Shown: positions 5,657-14,404, counted from the stretch's first letter. The stretch: DNA of 33,612 nt from an uncultured Bacteroidales bacterium (GCA_946402945.1 CAMIYB010000014.1:1-33612), one strand, 5' to 3'. Notes: generated by a model not told the origin, from the sequence alone. Program-made: numbers and translations.

Positions 5657-8554
5657 ATGTGTAAAGAAATCAAAATTCTGCTGCTGGCGGTGCTGGTGAC
5701 CCTGCTGGCTCCCTCGTGCGGACGTTACGAGCATGTCTCCGGAGATCCGATGGACGCACGTATCTACACCCTGGACAACGGCCTGAAGGTCTATGTGACC
5801 GTCAATAAGGAGAAACCCCGCATCCAGACCATGATCGCCGTGCGCGTGGGCGGCAAGAACGACCCGGCCGACAATACCGGCCTGGCCCACTACCTCGAGC
5901 ACATCATGTTCAAGGGGACCCGTTCTTTCGGCACTTCCGACTATGAGGCCGAGAAGCCGCTGCTGGACAGGATCCAGGCCCTGTACGACGTTTATCGGAC
6001 GAAGACCGACCCCGCCGAGCGCGCGGAAATCTACCGCCAGATCGACTCGGTCAGTTACGAGGCCTCCAAGATCGCCATCCCCAACGAGTATGACAAACTC
6101 ATGGCCATGATCGGCGCCCAGGGGACCAACGCTTTCACTTCCAACGATGTCACCTGCTATGTGGAGGACATCCCTTCCAACCAGGTCGAGAACTGGGCGC
6201 GGATCCAGGCCGACCGCTTCAAGAATATGGTCGTGCGCGGGTTCCATACTGAACTGGAGGCCGTTTATGAGGAATACAACATGGGCCTGACCGAGGATAT
6301 CGCCCGTTCCATGGAGGCGACCGACTCCGTCCTCTTCCCGCACCATCCTTACGGGACGCAGACCGTCATCGGTACCCAGAAACACCTCAAGAACCCCGAC
6401 ATCAGCGCCATCCTTCGCCAGAAGGAGACCTACTACGTTCCGAACAACTGCGCCATCTGCGTTTCCGGCGACCTCGATCCGGACGCCTTCGTGAAGGTGG
6501 TCAAACGCTATTTCGGCGACTGGCAGCCCAATCCCGACATCCCCGAACTGGAGGTTCCCGAGGAGGATCCCATCACCGAGCCCGTCGAGAAGGTCGTCTG
6601 GGGCAATGAGGCGGAATATGTTTCCCTGACCTGGCGCTATCCCGGCGCCCGTTTCGCGGGCAGCGAGGAGGCCGATATCGTCTCGTCCCTGCTCTACAAC
6701 GGAATGGCCGGTCTGCTGGACCTGGACATCAACCAGCAGCAGAAAGCCCTCGCCGCCTACTGCTTCAATTATGACAGGACGGACCACGGCGAGATCATCT
6801 TCGAAGGCATGCCGCAGGACGGGCAGACTCTCGAGGAGGTCCGCGACCTCATCCTCGAAGAGGTGGCCAAACTGCGCAGCGGCGATTTCGACGAGGCCCT
6901 GCTCGGGGCGACCATCGCCAATTTCAAACTCGAGCAGATGCGCCAGTTGGAGAACAACCGGAGCCGGGCCATGCTCATGGTGCAGTCCTTCATCAACCGC
7001 CATGCCTGGAAAGACGACGTGCAGCGGATCGACCGCCTGTCCCGCCTGAGCAAGGAAGATGTGGTCCGCTGGGCACAGACCTGGCTGGATCCGAATGCCT
7101 ATGTCCTGGTGTACAAGCATACGGGCGAGGATAAATCCATCCACAAGATCGAAGCGCCGAAGATTACCCCCATCGAGACCAACCGCGACAAGCAGAGCGA
7201 CTTCCTGGCGGAAATCCAGGGGATCCAGGTCCCGCCCATCGAGCCGGTGTTCACCGATTTCGAGAAAGATATGGACCGCTGCGAATTCCAGGGGCTGGAA
7301 GTCCTTTCCAAAAAGAACGAGAACAACGGCCTGGCCGAGATCCGCTTCGTTTTCGACAAGGGACTGCTGACGGATCCGGCCCTGCAGATGGCCTTCTCCT
7401 ATGCCGGTTACCTGGGTACGCCGGACCGTTCGGCCGAGGAAATCGCCATGCAGATGTACGCCCTCGCCTGTGAGTTCGGCCTGGAAGTCACCGACGAGCA
7501 GGCCGTCGTGCGCGTGGCCGGCCTGGGCGAGAACCTGGGCGCAGCCCTGGACATCGTCACGGACCTGATCGCCCATGCCGAGGCGGACGAGGACGTGCTG
7601 GAAGGCCTCAAGGCCGATATGATCAAGGCCCGTTCCGACCGCAAACTCAGCCAGGACGGCTGTTTCAGCGCCATGATGCAGTATGTCTTCAAAGGCCCGG
7701 AGTACATCCGGAAGGTGACCCTCTCCGACCAGGCCCTGCAGGCGCTGCGTTCGGAAGAACTGCTGGAAAAGGTCCATGGCCTCTTCGGCTATGCCCACCG
7801 CGTCCTCTACTACGGTCCGGACGGCCAGGCGGGCGTAAAAGCCCTGCTGGCGGCCCATCACACCGTCCCGGAGAACCTGATTCCCCTCGAGCGTGTCCGC
7901 GTCGCTTCGCAGCTGACGCCCGAGGCGAAGGTGTATGTGGCCCATTACGACGCCCGTCAGTTCAGTTACATCCAGTATTCCGACCGGGGCGAGGGCTTTG
8001 ACGTGGCCGAGGATCCTGCCGTGACGCTGTTCAACGAGTACTACGGCGGCGGCATGAACTCCGTCGTGTTCCAGGAGATGCGGGAAGCCCGCGCCCTGGC
8101 CTACAGCGCCTCGGCCTACCTGGGCAGCCCCGCTTTCCTGGGCGACAGCTATTCCTTCTACGCCTACATCGGTTCGCAGAACGACAAGCTGCGCAAGTCG
8201 GTGGGCGGTTTCGACGAGATCATCAGCACCATGCCGGAGTCGGAGAAGGCCTTCTCCATCGCCAAAACCGGCCTGGAAGCCCGCCTGCGGACGGAAAGGA
8301 CCGTCGGTTCCCGTGTTCTCGACAGTTATCTGAACCTGCGTGACCTCGGCCTCAGCGAGCCGCGCGGCCGCCGCATCTTCGAAGCCCTGCCGGACCTGAC
8401 GATGGACTCCCTGCGCGCCACGCACGCGAAGTGGATCGCCGGCCGGACCTACATCTACGGTATCGTCGGGGACGTGCGCGACCTCGACCTGGACTTCCTG
8501 CGGACCCTCGGTCCCGTGGAGGTCCTGTCGCTGGAGGAGATCTTCGGCTACTAA
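5657..8554 (+). CDS. M16 family zinc metallopeptidase, two-unit lipoprotein
   Basis: A 965-residue insulinase/pitrilysin-type peptidase. The N-terminus has a hydrophobic segment and lipobox LAPSC (C21), so it is an envelope lipoprotein. The inverted zinc motif HYLEH (H78, E81, H82) is intact, and the third ligand is in ELEAVYEEYN near residue 199. The second half (about 500-965) is a second M16 unit without HxxEH but with the conserved substrate-binding block REARALAYS, so both half-clams are in one chain. An insertion of about 40 residues follows the zinc motif. The likely role is degradation of peptides in the periplasm or at the outer membrane. The start at 5657 is chosen over an in-frame extension at 5615 because the latter begins inside the promoter element. 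It converges on the DUF4493 gene with overlapping stops. Confidence 0.93.
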   Translation: MCKEIKILLLAVLVTLLAPSCGRYEHVSGDPMDARIYTLDNGLKVYVTVNKEKPRIQTMIAVRVGGKNDPADNTGLAHYLEHIMFKGTRSFGTSDYEAEKPLLDRIQALYDVYRTKTDPAERAEIYRQIDSVSYEASKIAIPNEYDKLMAMIGAQGTNAFTSNDVTCYVEDIPSNQVENWARIQADRFKNMVVRGFHTELEAVYEEYNMGLTEDIARSMEATDSVLFPHHPYGTQTVIGTQKHLKNPDISAILRQKETYYVPNNCAICVSGDLDPDAFVKVVKRYFGDWQPNPDIPELEVPEEDPITEPVEKVVWGNEAEYVSLTWRYPGARFAGSEEADIVSSLLYNGMAGLLDLDINQQQKALAAYCFNYDRTDHGEIIFEGMPQDGQTLEEVRDLILEEVAKLRSGDFDEALLGATIANFKLEQMRQLENNRSRAMLMVQSFINRHAWKDDVQRIDRLSRLSKEDVVRWAQTWLDPNAYVLVYKHTGEDKSIHKIEAPKITPIETNRDKQSDFLAEIQGIQVPPIEPVFTDFEKDMDRCEFQGLEVLSKKNENNGLAEIRFVFDKGLLTDPALQMAFSYAGYLGTPDRSAEEIAMQMYALACEFGLEVTDEQAVVRVAGLGENLGAALDIVTDLIAHAEADEDVLEGLKADMIKARSDRKLSQDGCFSAMMQYVFKGPEYIRKVTLSDQALQALRSEELLEKVHGLFGYAHRVLYYGPDGQAGVKALLAAHHTVPENLIPLERVRVASQLTPEAKVYVAHYDARQFSYIQYSDRGEGFDVAEDPAVTLFNEYYGGGMNSVVFQEMREARALAYSASAYLGSPAFLGDSYSFYAYIGSQNDKLRKSVGGFDEIISTMPESEKAFSIAKTGLEARLRTERTVGSRVLDSYLNLRDLGLSEPRGRRIFEALPDLTMDSLRATHAKWIAGRTYIYGIVGDVRDLDLDFLRTLGPVEVLSLEEIFGY

Positions 8555-9624
8555 GGCAACTGGTAATCCGAAACATTCTTCAGTCCGGGAATCCCGAAAT
8601 AGGCCTCGACCAGGTCTCCTTTCAGCAGGATTTTCCGGCCCCGGAGTTCCGGATTGGCAGGCAGATTGAGGGCGTCCCGCAGAGCGCCCTTTCTGAGTTC
8701 CACCGAGAGGGCGTTTTCCGTGCTTGCGGCGGAAGCGCGCGGGGCGATGATCAGGTTGGTTTCGGAAGGGGCGGGAAGGGAAAAGACGGCGTTGCTGCTG
8801 CTTTTGAACGCGCCCACGATGTGTCCCTGCACCCATACGCCCTTCGCGCCGGCCTGCCCGCGGGCGGCGGCGATGTCCAGGGCCGTTTCCGGGCTGCTGC
8901 CTCGCTGCTCCCCGGCCGAGCCGACGAGGTATTCCTCGCTGGTCCAGATGCGGGAGGTATCCACAGCGATTCCGATGTGGCCGGGCCTGGCGGGTGCGGC
9001 GGATGCCCCCGGCGCAGAAATGCCCAGGCAGAGCACCTCCCGGGCCCGGAGCGTCCGCTTGAGCAGGAGTTCCTGCCGCCCGTCCGACTCGAGCATCAGG
9101 GACACTTCCCCGGGCGTGAAATAGGCGATGCGCTTCTCCCGGAATCCGTACACCAGGCGGCCTCCCTCGCCCTGGAGCAGCAGGACCCCCTCGGGAAAGG
9201 CGGAGAGGAAATCGGCCTTGATGTCCAGGCGGATGCCGGCATTGGTCTGGCTGCATTCGAGCCGGACGTCCTGCGCCCCGCCCGGCGGCACGACCACGCA
9301 CTGCTCGTCTCCATAGACCGGCATGGAAAAGGCCGGCGCGGAAAAGGCCTGCGACGTGGCGCTGACCGTGTAGGCGCCGGGTTTGACCAGGATGGCCTCG
9401 GGTGACTGCGCGTACACGCCTTCATAGATGACGTGTCCGTCCGCATTGCTGACTTTCAGGAGAAAATCGCTCGTGTCGGGGATGTCGGCCTTGGTGGCGG
9501 GCGGGCCGGCAAAATGGAAGGTCAGGCGTCCCTGCTGCTGGCTGAGGGACGCATCGCAGGCGGAGAAAAGCAGGACGGCCACCGCCAGGGCAGCCGTCCG
9601 GATGGGAATCGGTTTTCGTTTCAT
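8551..9624 (-). CDS. DUF4493-DUF6359 domain lipoprotein
   Basis: A 357-residue exported lipoprotein: basic N-terminus, hydrophobic stretch and lipobox FSAC (C23). Residues about 30-240 resemble DUF4493, a Bacteroidota beta-sandwich repeat family, with features such as VSNADGHVIYEG and VKPGAYTVSATS. Residues about 245-357 match the DUF6359 pattern: GVWVQGHIVGAFKSS, then NLIIAPR, and a terminal GLKNVSDYQL. Both are phylum-restricted surface domains with no proven function; adhesin-like or glycan-associated roles have been suggested for relatives. It is transcribed alone, downstream of the PatB-type gene on the same strand with a 91-bp gap. Its stop overlaps the M16 stop by 4 bp on opposite strands. 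Confidence 0.8.
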   Translation of the reverse strand: MKRKPIPIRTAALAVAVLLFSACDASLSQQQGRLTFHFAGPPATKADIPDTSDFLLKVSNADGHVIYEGVYAQSPEAILVKPGAYTVSATSQAFSAPAFSMPVYGDEQCVVVPPGGAQDVRLECSQTNAGIRLDIKADFLSAFPEGVLLLQGEGGRLVYGFREKRIAYFTPGEVSLMLESDGRQELLLKRTLRAREVLCLGISAPGASAAPARPGHIGIAVDTSRIWTSEEYLVGSAGEQRGSSPETALDIAAARGQAGAKGVWVQGHIVGAFKSSSNAVFSLPAPSETNLIIAPRASAASTENALSVELRKGALRDALNLPANPELRGRKILLKGDLVEAYFGIPGLKNVSDYQLP

Positions 9625-9641
9625 GGCGGAAAGATTTTTCG

Positions 9642-9649
9642 CAAGGATA
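9642..9649 (-). promoter_or_regulatory. Possible -7 element of the DUF4493 lipoprotein gene
   Basis: Minus-strand TATCCTTG has one mismatch to TAnnTTTG and lies 17 bp upstream of the ATG at 9624. No -33 element is seen at the right distance. Confidence 0.4.
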
Positions 9650-9672
9650 GCGTTTTTCCGCTCTGGAAAGGA

Positions 9673-9716
9673 CCGGATTCGTATTTTTCGGGGTCCGGAT
9701 TCGTATCTTTTCGGGT
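9673..9716. repeat. Two-copy 22-bp tandem repeat
   Basis: Two copies beginning CCGGATTCGTAT (9673-9694 and 9695-9716) match at 20 of 22 positions. The second copy ends on the last base of the PatB-type gene's stop codon. Together they fill about half of the 91-bp gap before the DUF4493 gene. GGACC and GGTCC at the repeat edges could pair as a short stem, but no classic terminator is evident. Confidence 0.75.
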
Positions 9717-10915
9717 CAGGCGGATTCCGTTCCTGCCCCGGAAGCGTGCAGGAGGCGGTTCAGCCCCCGGATGATGCGGTCGAGCCCTTCGGAGACGAGT
9801 TGCTTCGGGGTGGCCAGGTTGACGCGGATGAAACCCTCGCAACCGTACATGGCACCGGCATTGACCCACACTTTTTCCTGGCGCAGGAGTTCCTTCTCGA
9901 TCTCGTCGGAGGGGAGGCCGAGCACGTGGCAGTCCACCCAGGCCAGGTAGGTCCCCTCCAGATCGAAGACGGGGAAGGCCGGGGCCTCGGCGCGGAAACG
10001 GCAGACCATCAGGGTGTAATGATCCCAGATGGTCTGGCAGAGTTCCGCGAGCCAGGCCGCTCCTTCGTCCGAATAGGCGGCCTGGAAAGCCACCGGGGCA
10101 AAGGGGTTGACGTCGCAGATCTCGTTGTCGTTGATGGCCCGGTCGATGCGGGCGCGCCAGTCGGGATTGTCGCTGACGATGGCGGCCATCTGCATCCCGG
10201 CCGTATTGAAGGATTTGCTGGGGGAGCAGAGGGTGATGCAGTTGTCCTGGTCCACCGAACCCATGGGAACATAGCCCAGGCCGGGCCGGACAATTTCGCA
10301 ATGGATCTCGTCGCTGACGACGACGACCCCGCGGCGGCGGGCGATGTCCGCGACCCGCTCCAACTCCGCCCGGGTCCAGACGCGGCCGGCCGGGTTGTGG
10401 GGATTGCAGAGCAGGAGCAGTTTGGCGGCCGGGTCGGCGCACTGCCGCTCCAGACTCTCGAAATCCATCTCGTAGCGGGGCCCGGGTGCGATGCGCAGCG
10501 GACTTTCGGCAGCCGTGCATCCGTTGTTGCGGATGGAGGAGAAGAAGCAGTTATAGACCGGAGTCTGGATGACCACCTTGTCCCCGGGGCGGGTGAGGGC
10601 CTTGATGACGGCCGAGATGCCGGGCACCACCCCCGTCGTGTACTGGACCCAGGCTGGGTCTATCTTCCAGCCGTGCCGGGTCCCGAACCACCGGGTCACG
10701 CAGTCGTACCAACCCTGCGGGACCACCGTGTAGCCGAAAACGCCGTGGTCCAGGCGTTTGCGGAGGGCTTCCCGGATAAAGGGGGCCGCCGGGAAATCCA
10801 TGTCGGCCACCCACATCGGGATGATCTCACCGTCCACGGGCACGGGTGGCTGCGCATCCCATTTCACGCAGTCCGTGCCCCTTCGGGGCGTGATGCTGGT
10901 AAAGTCGTAGGTCAT
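9716..10915 (-). CDS. MalY/PatB-type PLP-dependent C-S lyase (cystathionine beta-lyase-like aminotransferase)
   Basis: A 399-residue fold-type I PLP enzyme of the MalY/PatB subfamily, whose members cleave the C-S bond of cystathionine, cysteine or cysteine S-conjugates to thiol, pyruvate and ammonia in the cytoplasm. Family landmarks are the N-terminal DCVKWD and MWVADMDF blocks, the NPHNPAGRVW motif (N171), SDEIHCE (D202) and the PLP lysine K234 in SPSKSFNTAG. Length is typical. It is the last gene of a four-gene operon; its ATG overlaps the alkaline phosphatase TGA as ATGA. The partners (phosphatase, DUF3737, MATE exporter) are unusual for methionine biosynthesis, which favours action on an S-conjugate or a regulatory role, as inference. 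Confidence 0.9.
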   Translation of the reverse strand: MTYDFTSITPRRGTDCVKWDAQPPVPVDGEIIPMWVADMDFPAAPFIREALRKRLDHGVFGYTVVPQGWYDCVTRWFGTRHGWKIDPAWVQYTTGVVPGISAVIKALTRPGDKVVIQTPVYNCFFSSIRNNGCTAAESPLRIAPGPRYEMDFESLERQCADPAAKLLLLCNPHNPAGRVWTRAELERVADIARRRGVVVVSDEIHCEIVRPGLGYVPMGSVDQDNCITLCSPSKSFNTAGMQMAAIVSDNPDWRARIDRAINDNEICDVNPFAPVAFQAAYSDEGAAWLAELCQTIWDHYTLMVCRFRAEAPAFPVFDLEGTYLAWVDCHVLGLPSDEIEKELLRQEKVWVNAGAMYGCEGFIRVNLATPKQLVSEGLDRIIRGLNRLLHASGAGTESA

Positions 10916-12057
10916 TTCCCGAGCAGAAGGCGGCGGATTTTCCGGGAGACCTCGTCATTTCCCTGGATGCCGGTAAAATCCTGGGAGTGAGGTCCGTATG
11001 CGTAGATGGGCACGGGAATGGGCGTGTGCCAGCCCGAGACGAAACGGCCGGTGATCGAACCCTTGGAAGGGTCGCCGTCCGAGCCGAGGGTCAGGCCGCC
11101 GGTTTCGTGGTCGGCGGTGATCAGGACCAGGGTGTTGCCGTCCTTCTCGGCGAAGCGGATGGCCGCCTCGATGGCCTTGTCGAAGTCGAGCATCTCCTTG
11201 ACGGCGGGCTCGAATTCATTGGCGTGGCAACTCTTGTCGATGCGGGCGCCTTCCACCATCAGGAAAAAGCCTTTGCGGCGGGAGGTCCGGTGGCGCATCA
11301 GGAAGTCGATGGCATAGGTCGTCGTCGCCGGCAGGAAGTCGCCACGGCCGTGTTTGAGCGACTGGACTTCGCTGTGGGGCGGCAGATACCCGATCCGCGC
11401 GGCATCGGCCAGGGCCGGATCGGCCAGATTGTCGGTCACGAGGAATTTCTCCCGGATGGCCGCCTGGGTCTCGGGCGCCTGATTGCCGAAGGCCTCCCTG
11501 CAGCCGGCGCCGAAGAAGAGGAGGGGGCTCCCGGCTACTTCCGCCCAGATCTCGGCTCCTTTGCCGCGATTGGGCTGATGGGCGAAGAAGGAGGCCGGCG
11601 TGGCGCCGTCCAGGTCGTCGGTGGTCACGATGCCGGAAACGATGCCTGCGGGGGCCAGCAGTTCAGGCAGGTTCGCGATGGGCTTGCCTTCCGTATCGAT
11701 GCCCACGGTCCAGTTGTTGACTTTCTGCCCGCAGGCATAGGCGGTGCCGGAGGCGGCGGAATCGGTCGTGTAGGAATCTGCCGAAGAGGTGCTCACCAGA
11801 CCCATCGTATGGAGGTTGGTCAGGGTCAGTTCGCCGTTGTTGGCGTAGTAGCCGGCGCAGATCTGGGCCAGGCCAGTTCCGTCTCCGATCATCAGGATGA
11901 TGTTCAGGGGTTTCTTTTTGGCCCTGTCCACTTTAAAGGAAGGCGTGTACGACCCCTGGGCGGGGATGTCCGAGGTCGCCCCTTCGACCAGTTTCTGGGC
12001 GCGGGCGCCCGGAAGGACTGCCAGGAAAAGGCAGAGGCAGAGTAGGATGCGTTTCAT
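10912..12057 (-). CDS. Periplasmic alkaline phosphatase (PhoA superfamily)
   Basis: A 381-residue exported alkaline phosphatase. The signal peptide MKRILLCLCLFLAVLPGARA is probably cut after Ala20. The metal-binding start ILMIGDGTG (D59) and the catalytic Ser in TDSAASGTA (S100) match the PhoA signature, and ADHETGGL supplies later metal ligands. It releases phosphate from periplasmic phosphomonoesters. It is shorter than E. coli PhoA, within the range of Bacteroidota homologues. The open frame extends upstream to 12270 but the signal peptide fixes the start at 12057, one base after the DUF3737 stop, and its own stop overlaps the PatB-type start. No Pho-box-like site can be judged, since the promoter of this operon is before the MATE gene. 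Confidence 0.92.
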   Translation of the reverse strand: MKRILLCLCLFLAVLPGARAQKLVEGATSDIPAQGSYTPSFKVDRAKKKPLNIILMIGDGTGLAQICAGYYANNGELTLTNLHTMGLVSTSSADSYTTDSAASGTAYACGQKVNNWTVGIDTEGKPIANLPELLAPAGIVSGIVTTDDLDGATPASFFAHQPNRGKGAEIWAEVAGSPLLFFGAGCREAFGNQAPETQAAIREKFLVTDNLADPALADAARIGYLPPHSEVQSLKHGRGDFLPATTTYAIDFLMRHRTSRRKGFFLMVEGARIDKSCHANEFEPAVKEMLDFDKAIEAAIRFAEKDGNTLVLITADHETGGLTLGSDGDPSKGSITGRFVSGWHTPIPVPIYAYGPHSQDFTGIQGNDEVSRKIRRLLLGK

Positions 12058-12058
12058 G

Positions 12059-12904
12059 TTATGCGGTAGTTTCGATGATACAGTTGTCGGGCGCCTTGGC
12101 ATTGGCGTCATGGATGATCCCGCCGATGCTGCCGGCCCGGATCGAGCCCGTGCGCGGGTTCTTGACCGAGGGAATATGCCCTTTGACGGTGGCGCGGACG
12201 TCGGAATATTCGAAGGCGAGGACGGCGTCGTCGCCGAAGGTGCAGTCTTCCAGCACGAGCCCCTCGGCATAGCAGAGCGGCTGGCTGCCGGTGATGTGGC
12301 AGCGGACCAGGCGCAGCCCGCGGGAATGCCAGCCGAGGAATTCGCCGTTGATGACCGAATCGTACACCGTCACGTTGTCCGTCTCCCAGAAAGCGTCCTT
12401 GGTGTTGAGAACGGAATCGCGGATTTCCACGTCACGGGTCCACTGGAAGGAATAGTTGCCGTTGAGGGTGAAATGGCGGATGTGCAGGTCGTGGCAGTGC
12501 GTGAAGATGTAATCGGCCTTGTCGGCACGGACCTCGTCGAGCGTGATGTCGCCGCAGTGCCAGAAGGTCTCGCCGGCCCCGGGCAGGCGGACATTGCGCA
12601 GGCGGGCGCCTTCCAGATGGCGGAACATTTTCGGGGCCTCGACGAGCGTGTCGGTCATTTCCAGGTCCCGGGAATACCACAGGGCGGCCCTTGCGCCTTC
12701 GGTGAAGAGGCAGTCGCGGATGATGAAATGGTCGCAGCACCAGAAGGGGTATTTCCCCTCGAAACGGCAGCGCAGCGCCGTGATATTGCGGGTTTCCTTC
12801 AGGGAGGATTCCCCTGCGTGGATGACGACTTCTTCCAGTTGGAGGTCCTTCTCGCAGTAGAGCGGCCTTTCGCCGCCGAATTCCTGTTTGCTGATGATTC
12901 TCAT
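12059..12904 (-). CDS. DUF3737 family protein with parallel beta-helix-like repeats
   Basis: A 281-residue protein without signal peptide or membrane helix, recognised as DUF3737 from its beginning (MRIISKQEFGGERPLY) and end (GSIGGIIHDANAK). The body is at least eight repeats of about 20-22 residues with the pattern aromatic, x-x-x, D/N, I/L/V, x, I/L/V, x-D. Examples are YPFWCCDHFIIRDCLF, ETFWHCGDITLDEV, YSFQWTRDVEIRDSVL and DAFWETDNVTVYDSVI. This predicts a right-handed beta-helix resembling pectate-lyase or pentapeptide-like solenoids, with stacked Trp and Cys residues. No catalytic residues are recognisable and the function is unknown. It lies 4 bp after the MATE gene and 1 bp before the phosphatase gene, so it must work in the same process. 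Confidence 0.85.
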   Translation of the reverse strand: MRIISKQEFGGERPLYCEKDLQLEEVVIHAGESSLKETRNITALRCRFEGKYPFWCCDHFIIRDCLFTEGARAALWYSRDLEMTDTLVEAPKMFRHLEGARLRNVRLPGAGETFWHCGDITLDEVRADKADYIFTHCHDLHIRHFTLNGNYSFQWTRDVEIRDSVLNTKDAFWETDNVTVYDSVINGEFLGWHSRGLRLVRCHITGSQPLCYAEGLVLEDCTFGDDAVLAFEYSDVRATVKGHIPSVKNPRTGSIRAGSIGGIIHDANAKAPDNCIIETTA

Positions 12905-12908
12905 GGGT

Positions 12909-14288
12909 TTATGTTGTAGCGAGGGTCTTCCGGCTCCAGCGTCCGCCCCGGACGTAGAGGAGGAAGAGGATCCCCCGGATATTCAGTTCGATACACATGG
13001 CGATCCAGTAGCCCGGAAGGCCGTATTTCGGGGTCAGCACCAGGGCCAGTCCGATGCGGATCAGCCACATGCTGCCGAAGTTGAGGCAGGTCGGAATGAG
13101 GGTGTCCCCGGCGCCGGCGCAGACGCCGAATCCGACGATGGAGACCGCATAGAAGGCTTCGGCGAAGGCTTCTATGCGCAGGACACGGGCCCCGAGGGAC
13201 ACCACGTCGGGATCGTTGCTCAGCAGGCCCATCAGTTGGGCGGAGAAGAAGAACATGGCCACGGCCAGCAGGCTCATGATGGCCACGGCCATGCCGATGG
13301 TGGTCCAGGCAAAGCGGCGGGCGACATCCTTGCGGCGCGCCCCGAGACTCTGGCCGATGAGGGTCGTGGCGGCTTCCTCCAGGCCGTAACCGGGCATGTA
13401 GCAGAAACTTTCGGCCGTGATGGCGAAGGCGTTGGCGGCGATGGCCACCGGCCCGAGCGGCGCCACGATGAGGGTGCTCATCACATGCGCCCCGCGCATG
13501 ACGATGTTCTGGAGCCAGAGCGGTCCCGTAATGCCCAGGGCGGTGCGGATCGTTTCCTGCCGGGGCAGGAAGGAGCCCCGTTCCCCGGTAATGCGCAATT
13601 CCTCGGGCCGGGTGCACACATACCAGACGACGAAGACGGAGGTCAGCGTCTCCGCCACGCCGGTTCCCCAGGCCGCGCCTTCCACGCCCATATCCAGGAG
13701 GTAGATGAAGATGTAGTTGAACACCACGTCGAGGGCGCACATGCTCACGTAGATGATGCTCGGGACCTTCATGTTGCCGCTGGCCTGGAGCATGGCGCTG
13801 GCCACATAGCCCGTGACACTGACGGGAAGGAAGGCGGAGAAGATGCGGAAATAGGCCGAGGCGTCGGCTTGGATGACCGCGTCTCCGCCCAGCCAGCGCG
13901 GCAGCGGGCCGCTGATGGCGACACCGGCCACCCCGAGCAGCAGACCGAAGAGCAGCGTCCCCAGCAGGCCCTCGCGGAGGATGCGCCGGGCCCGGGCGAA
14001 GTCTTTCGCCCCGCAGGCATGGGCCACCTGGACGGAAAAACCGGTGATGACGGCCATGCCGAAGCCGTAGAGGATCCAGGTGCTGGTGGATACCAGGCCC
14101 ACCGAGGCGGAGGGATTGGCACCCAGGCGTCCGACCATGGCCGAATCGATGTATTGCATCAGGACCGAGGACAACTGGGCCAGGATGGCCGGGACGGCCA
14201 GCATCAGGGTCAATTGGAACTGCTGGCCGCCGGAGAGCGGTTCGCCTTCCCTGAGCCTTCCCAATAATATGTCCTTCCTGCTCGCCAT
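12909..14288 (-). CDS. MATE family multidrug/toxic-compound exporter
   Basis: A 459-residue inner-membrane protein with about 12 transmembrane helices in two related halves, characteristic of MATE antiporters that use Na+ or H+ gradients. Family features include AVPAILAQLSSVLMQYIDSAMVGRLG at the first helix (given here in part only as identification) and IGQSLGARRKD after helix 7. ATG at 14288 is preferred over GTG at 14297, because that GTG overlaps the -7 promoter element. The promoter then implies a leader of only a few bases. It is the first gene of the MATE-DUF3737-phosphatase-PatB operon, so the exported compound may be a product or substrate of those enzymes; the substrate is unknown. 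Confidence 0.9.
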   Translation of the reverse strand: MASRKDILLGRLREGEPLSGGQQFQLTLMLAVPAILAQLSSVLMQYIDSAMVGRLGANPSASVGLVSTSTWILYGFGMAVITGFSVQVAHACGAKDFARARRILREGLLGTLLFGLLLGVAGVAISGPLPRWLGGDAVIQADASAYFRIFSAFLPVSVTGYVASAMLQASGNMKVPSIIYVSMCALDVVFNYIFIYLLDMGVEGAAWGTGVAETLTSVFVVWYVCTRPEELRITGERGSFLPRQETIRTALGITGPLWLQNIVMRGAHVMSTLIVAPLGPVAIAANAFAITAESFCYMPGYGLEEAATTLIGQSLGARRKDVARRFAWTTIGMAVAIMSLLAVAMFFFSAQLMGLLSNDPDVVSLGARVLRIEAFAEAFYAVSIVGFGVCAGAGDTLIPTCLNFGSMWLIRIGLALVLTPKYGLPGYWIAMCIELNIRGILFLLYVRGGRWSRKTLATT

Positions 14289-14296
14289 AAAGTCCA

Positions 14297-14327
14297 CAAA
14301 TATACCGATTATTTATGAGAAGGGCAA
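14297..14327 (-). promoter_or_regulatory. Promoter of the MATE-DUF3737-phosphatase-PatB operon
   Basis: Minus-strand TTG (14327-14325), 20 bp, perfect -7 TATATTTG (14304-14297). The expected transcription start is around 14291, within about 3 bases of the ATG at 14288, so the mRNA is probably leaderless or nearly so. Confidence 0.7.
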
Positions 14328-14391
14328 GCCCCGGTTTGGCACTTTATTTGTCCCTATGGCCGCCCGGCATGGTTTTTTGCCGGAAAAGTTG

Positions 14392-14399
14392 TATCTTTG
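14392..14399 (+). promoter_or_regulatory. -7 element of the PCMD-glycosyltransferase operon
   Basis: TATCTTTG, a perfect TAnnTTTG, 5 bp before the GTG at 14405. The expected start of transcription falls on or next to the start codon. No -33 match at 19-21 bp. Confidence 0.6.
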
Positions 14400-14404
14400 C
14401 CGCC

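Noticed and set aside
5579..9301. Very long antisense open frame (about 1240 codons) opposite the M16 gene and beyond, with similar ones at 16347-19289, 20846-24259 and 23925-27308
   Set aside because: GC-rich codon bias leaves few stops in the antisense frames. The translations have no recognisable domain, signal or start context, while the opposite frames encode clear M16, EttA/AddB, AddA and FtsK proteins.
12058..12270. N-terminal extension of the alkaline phosphatase frame into the DUF3737 gene
   Set aside because: The signal peptide starts at 12057, and the extension is an out-of-frame shadow of DUF3737.
14289..14297. GTG start at 14297 for the MATE gene
   Set aside because: It overlaps the -7 promoter element and would lie upstream of the expected transcription start; ATG 14288 fits the family N-terminus.
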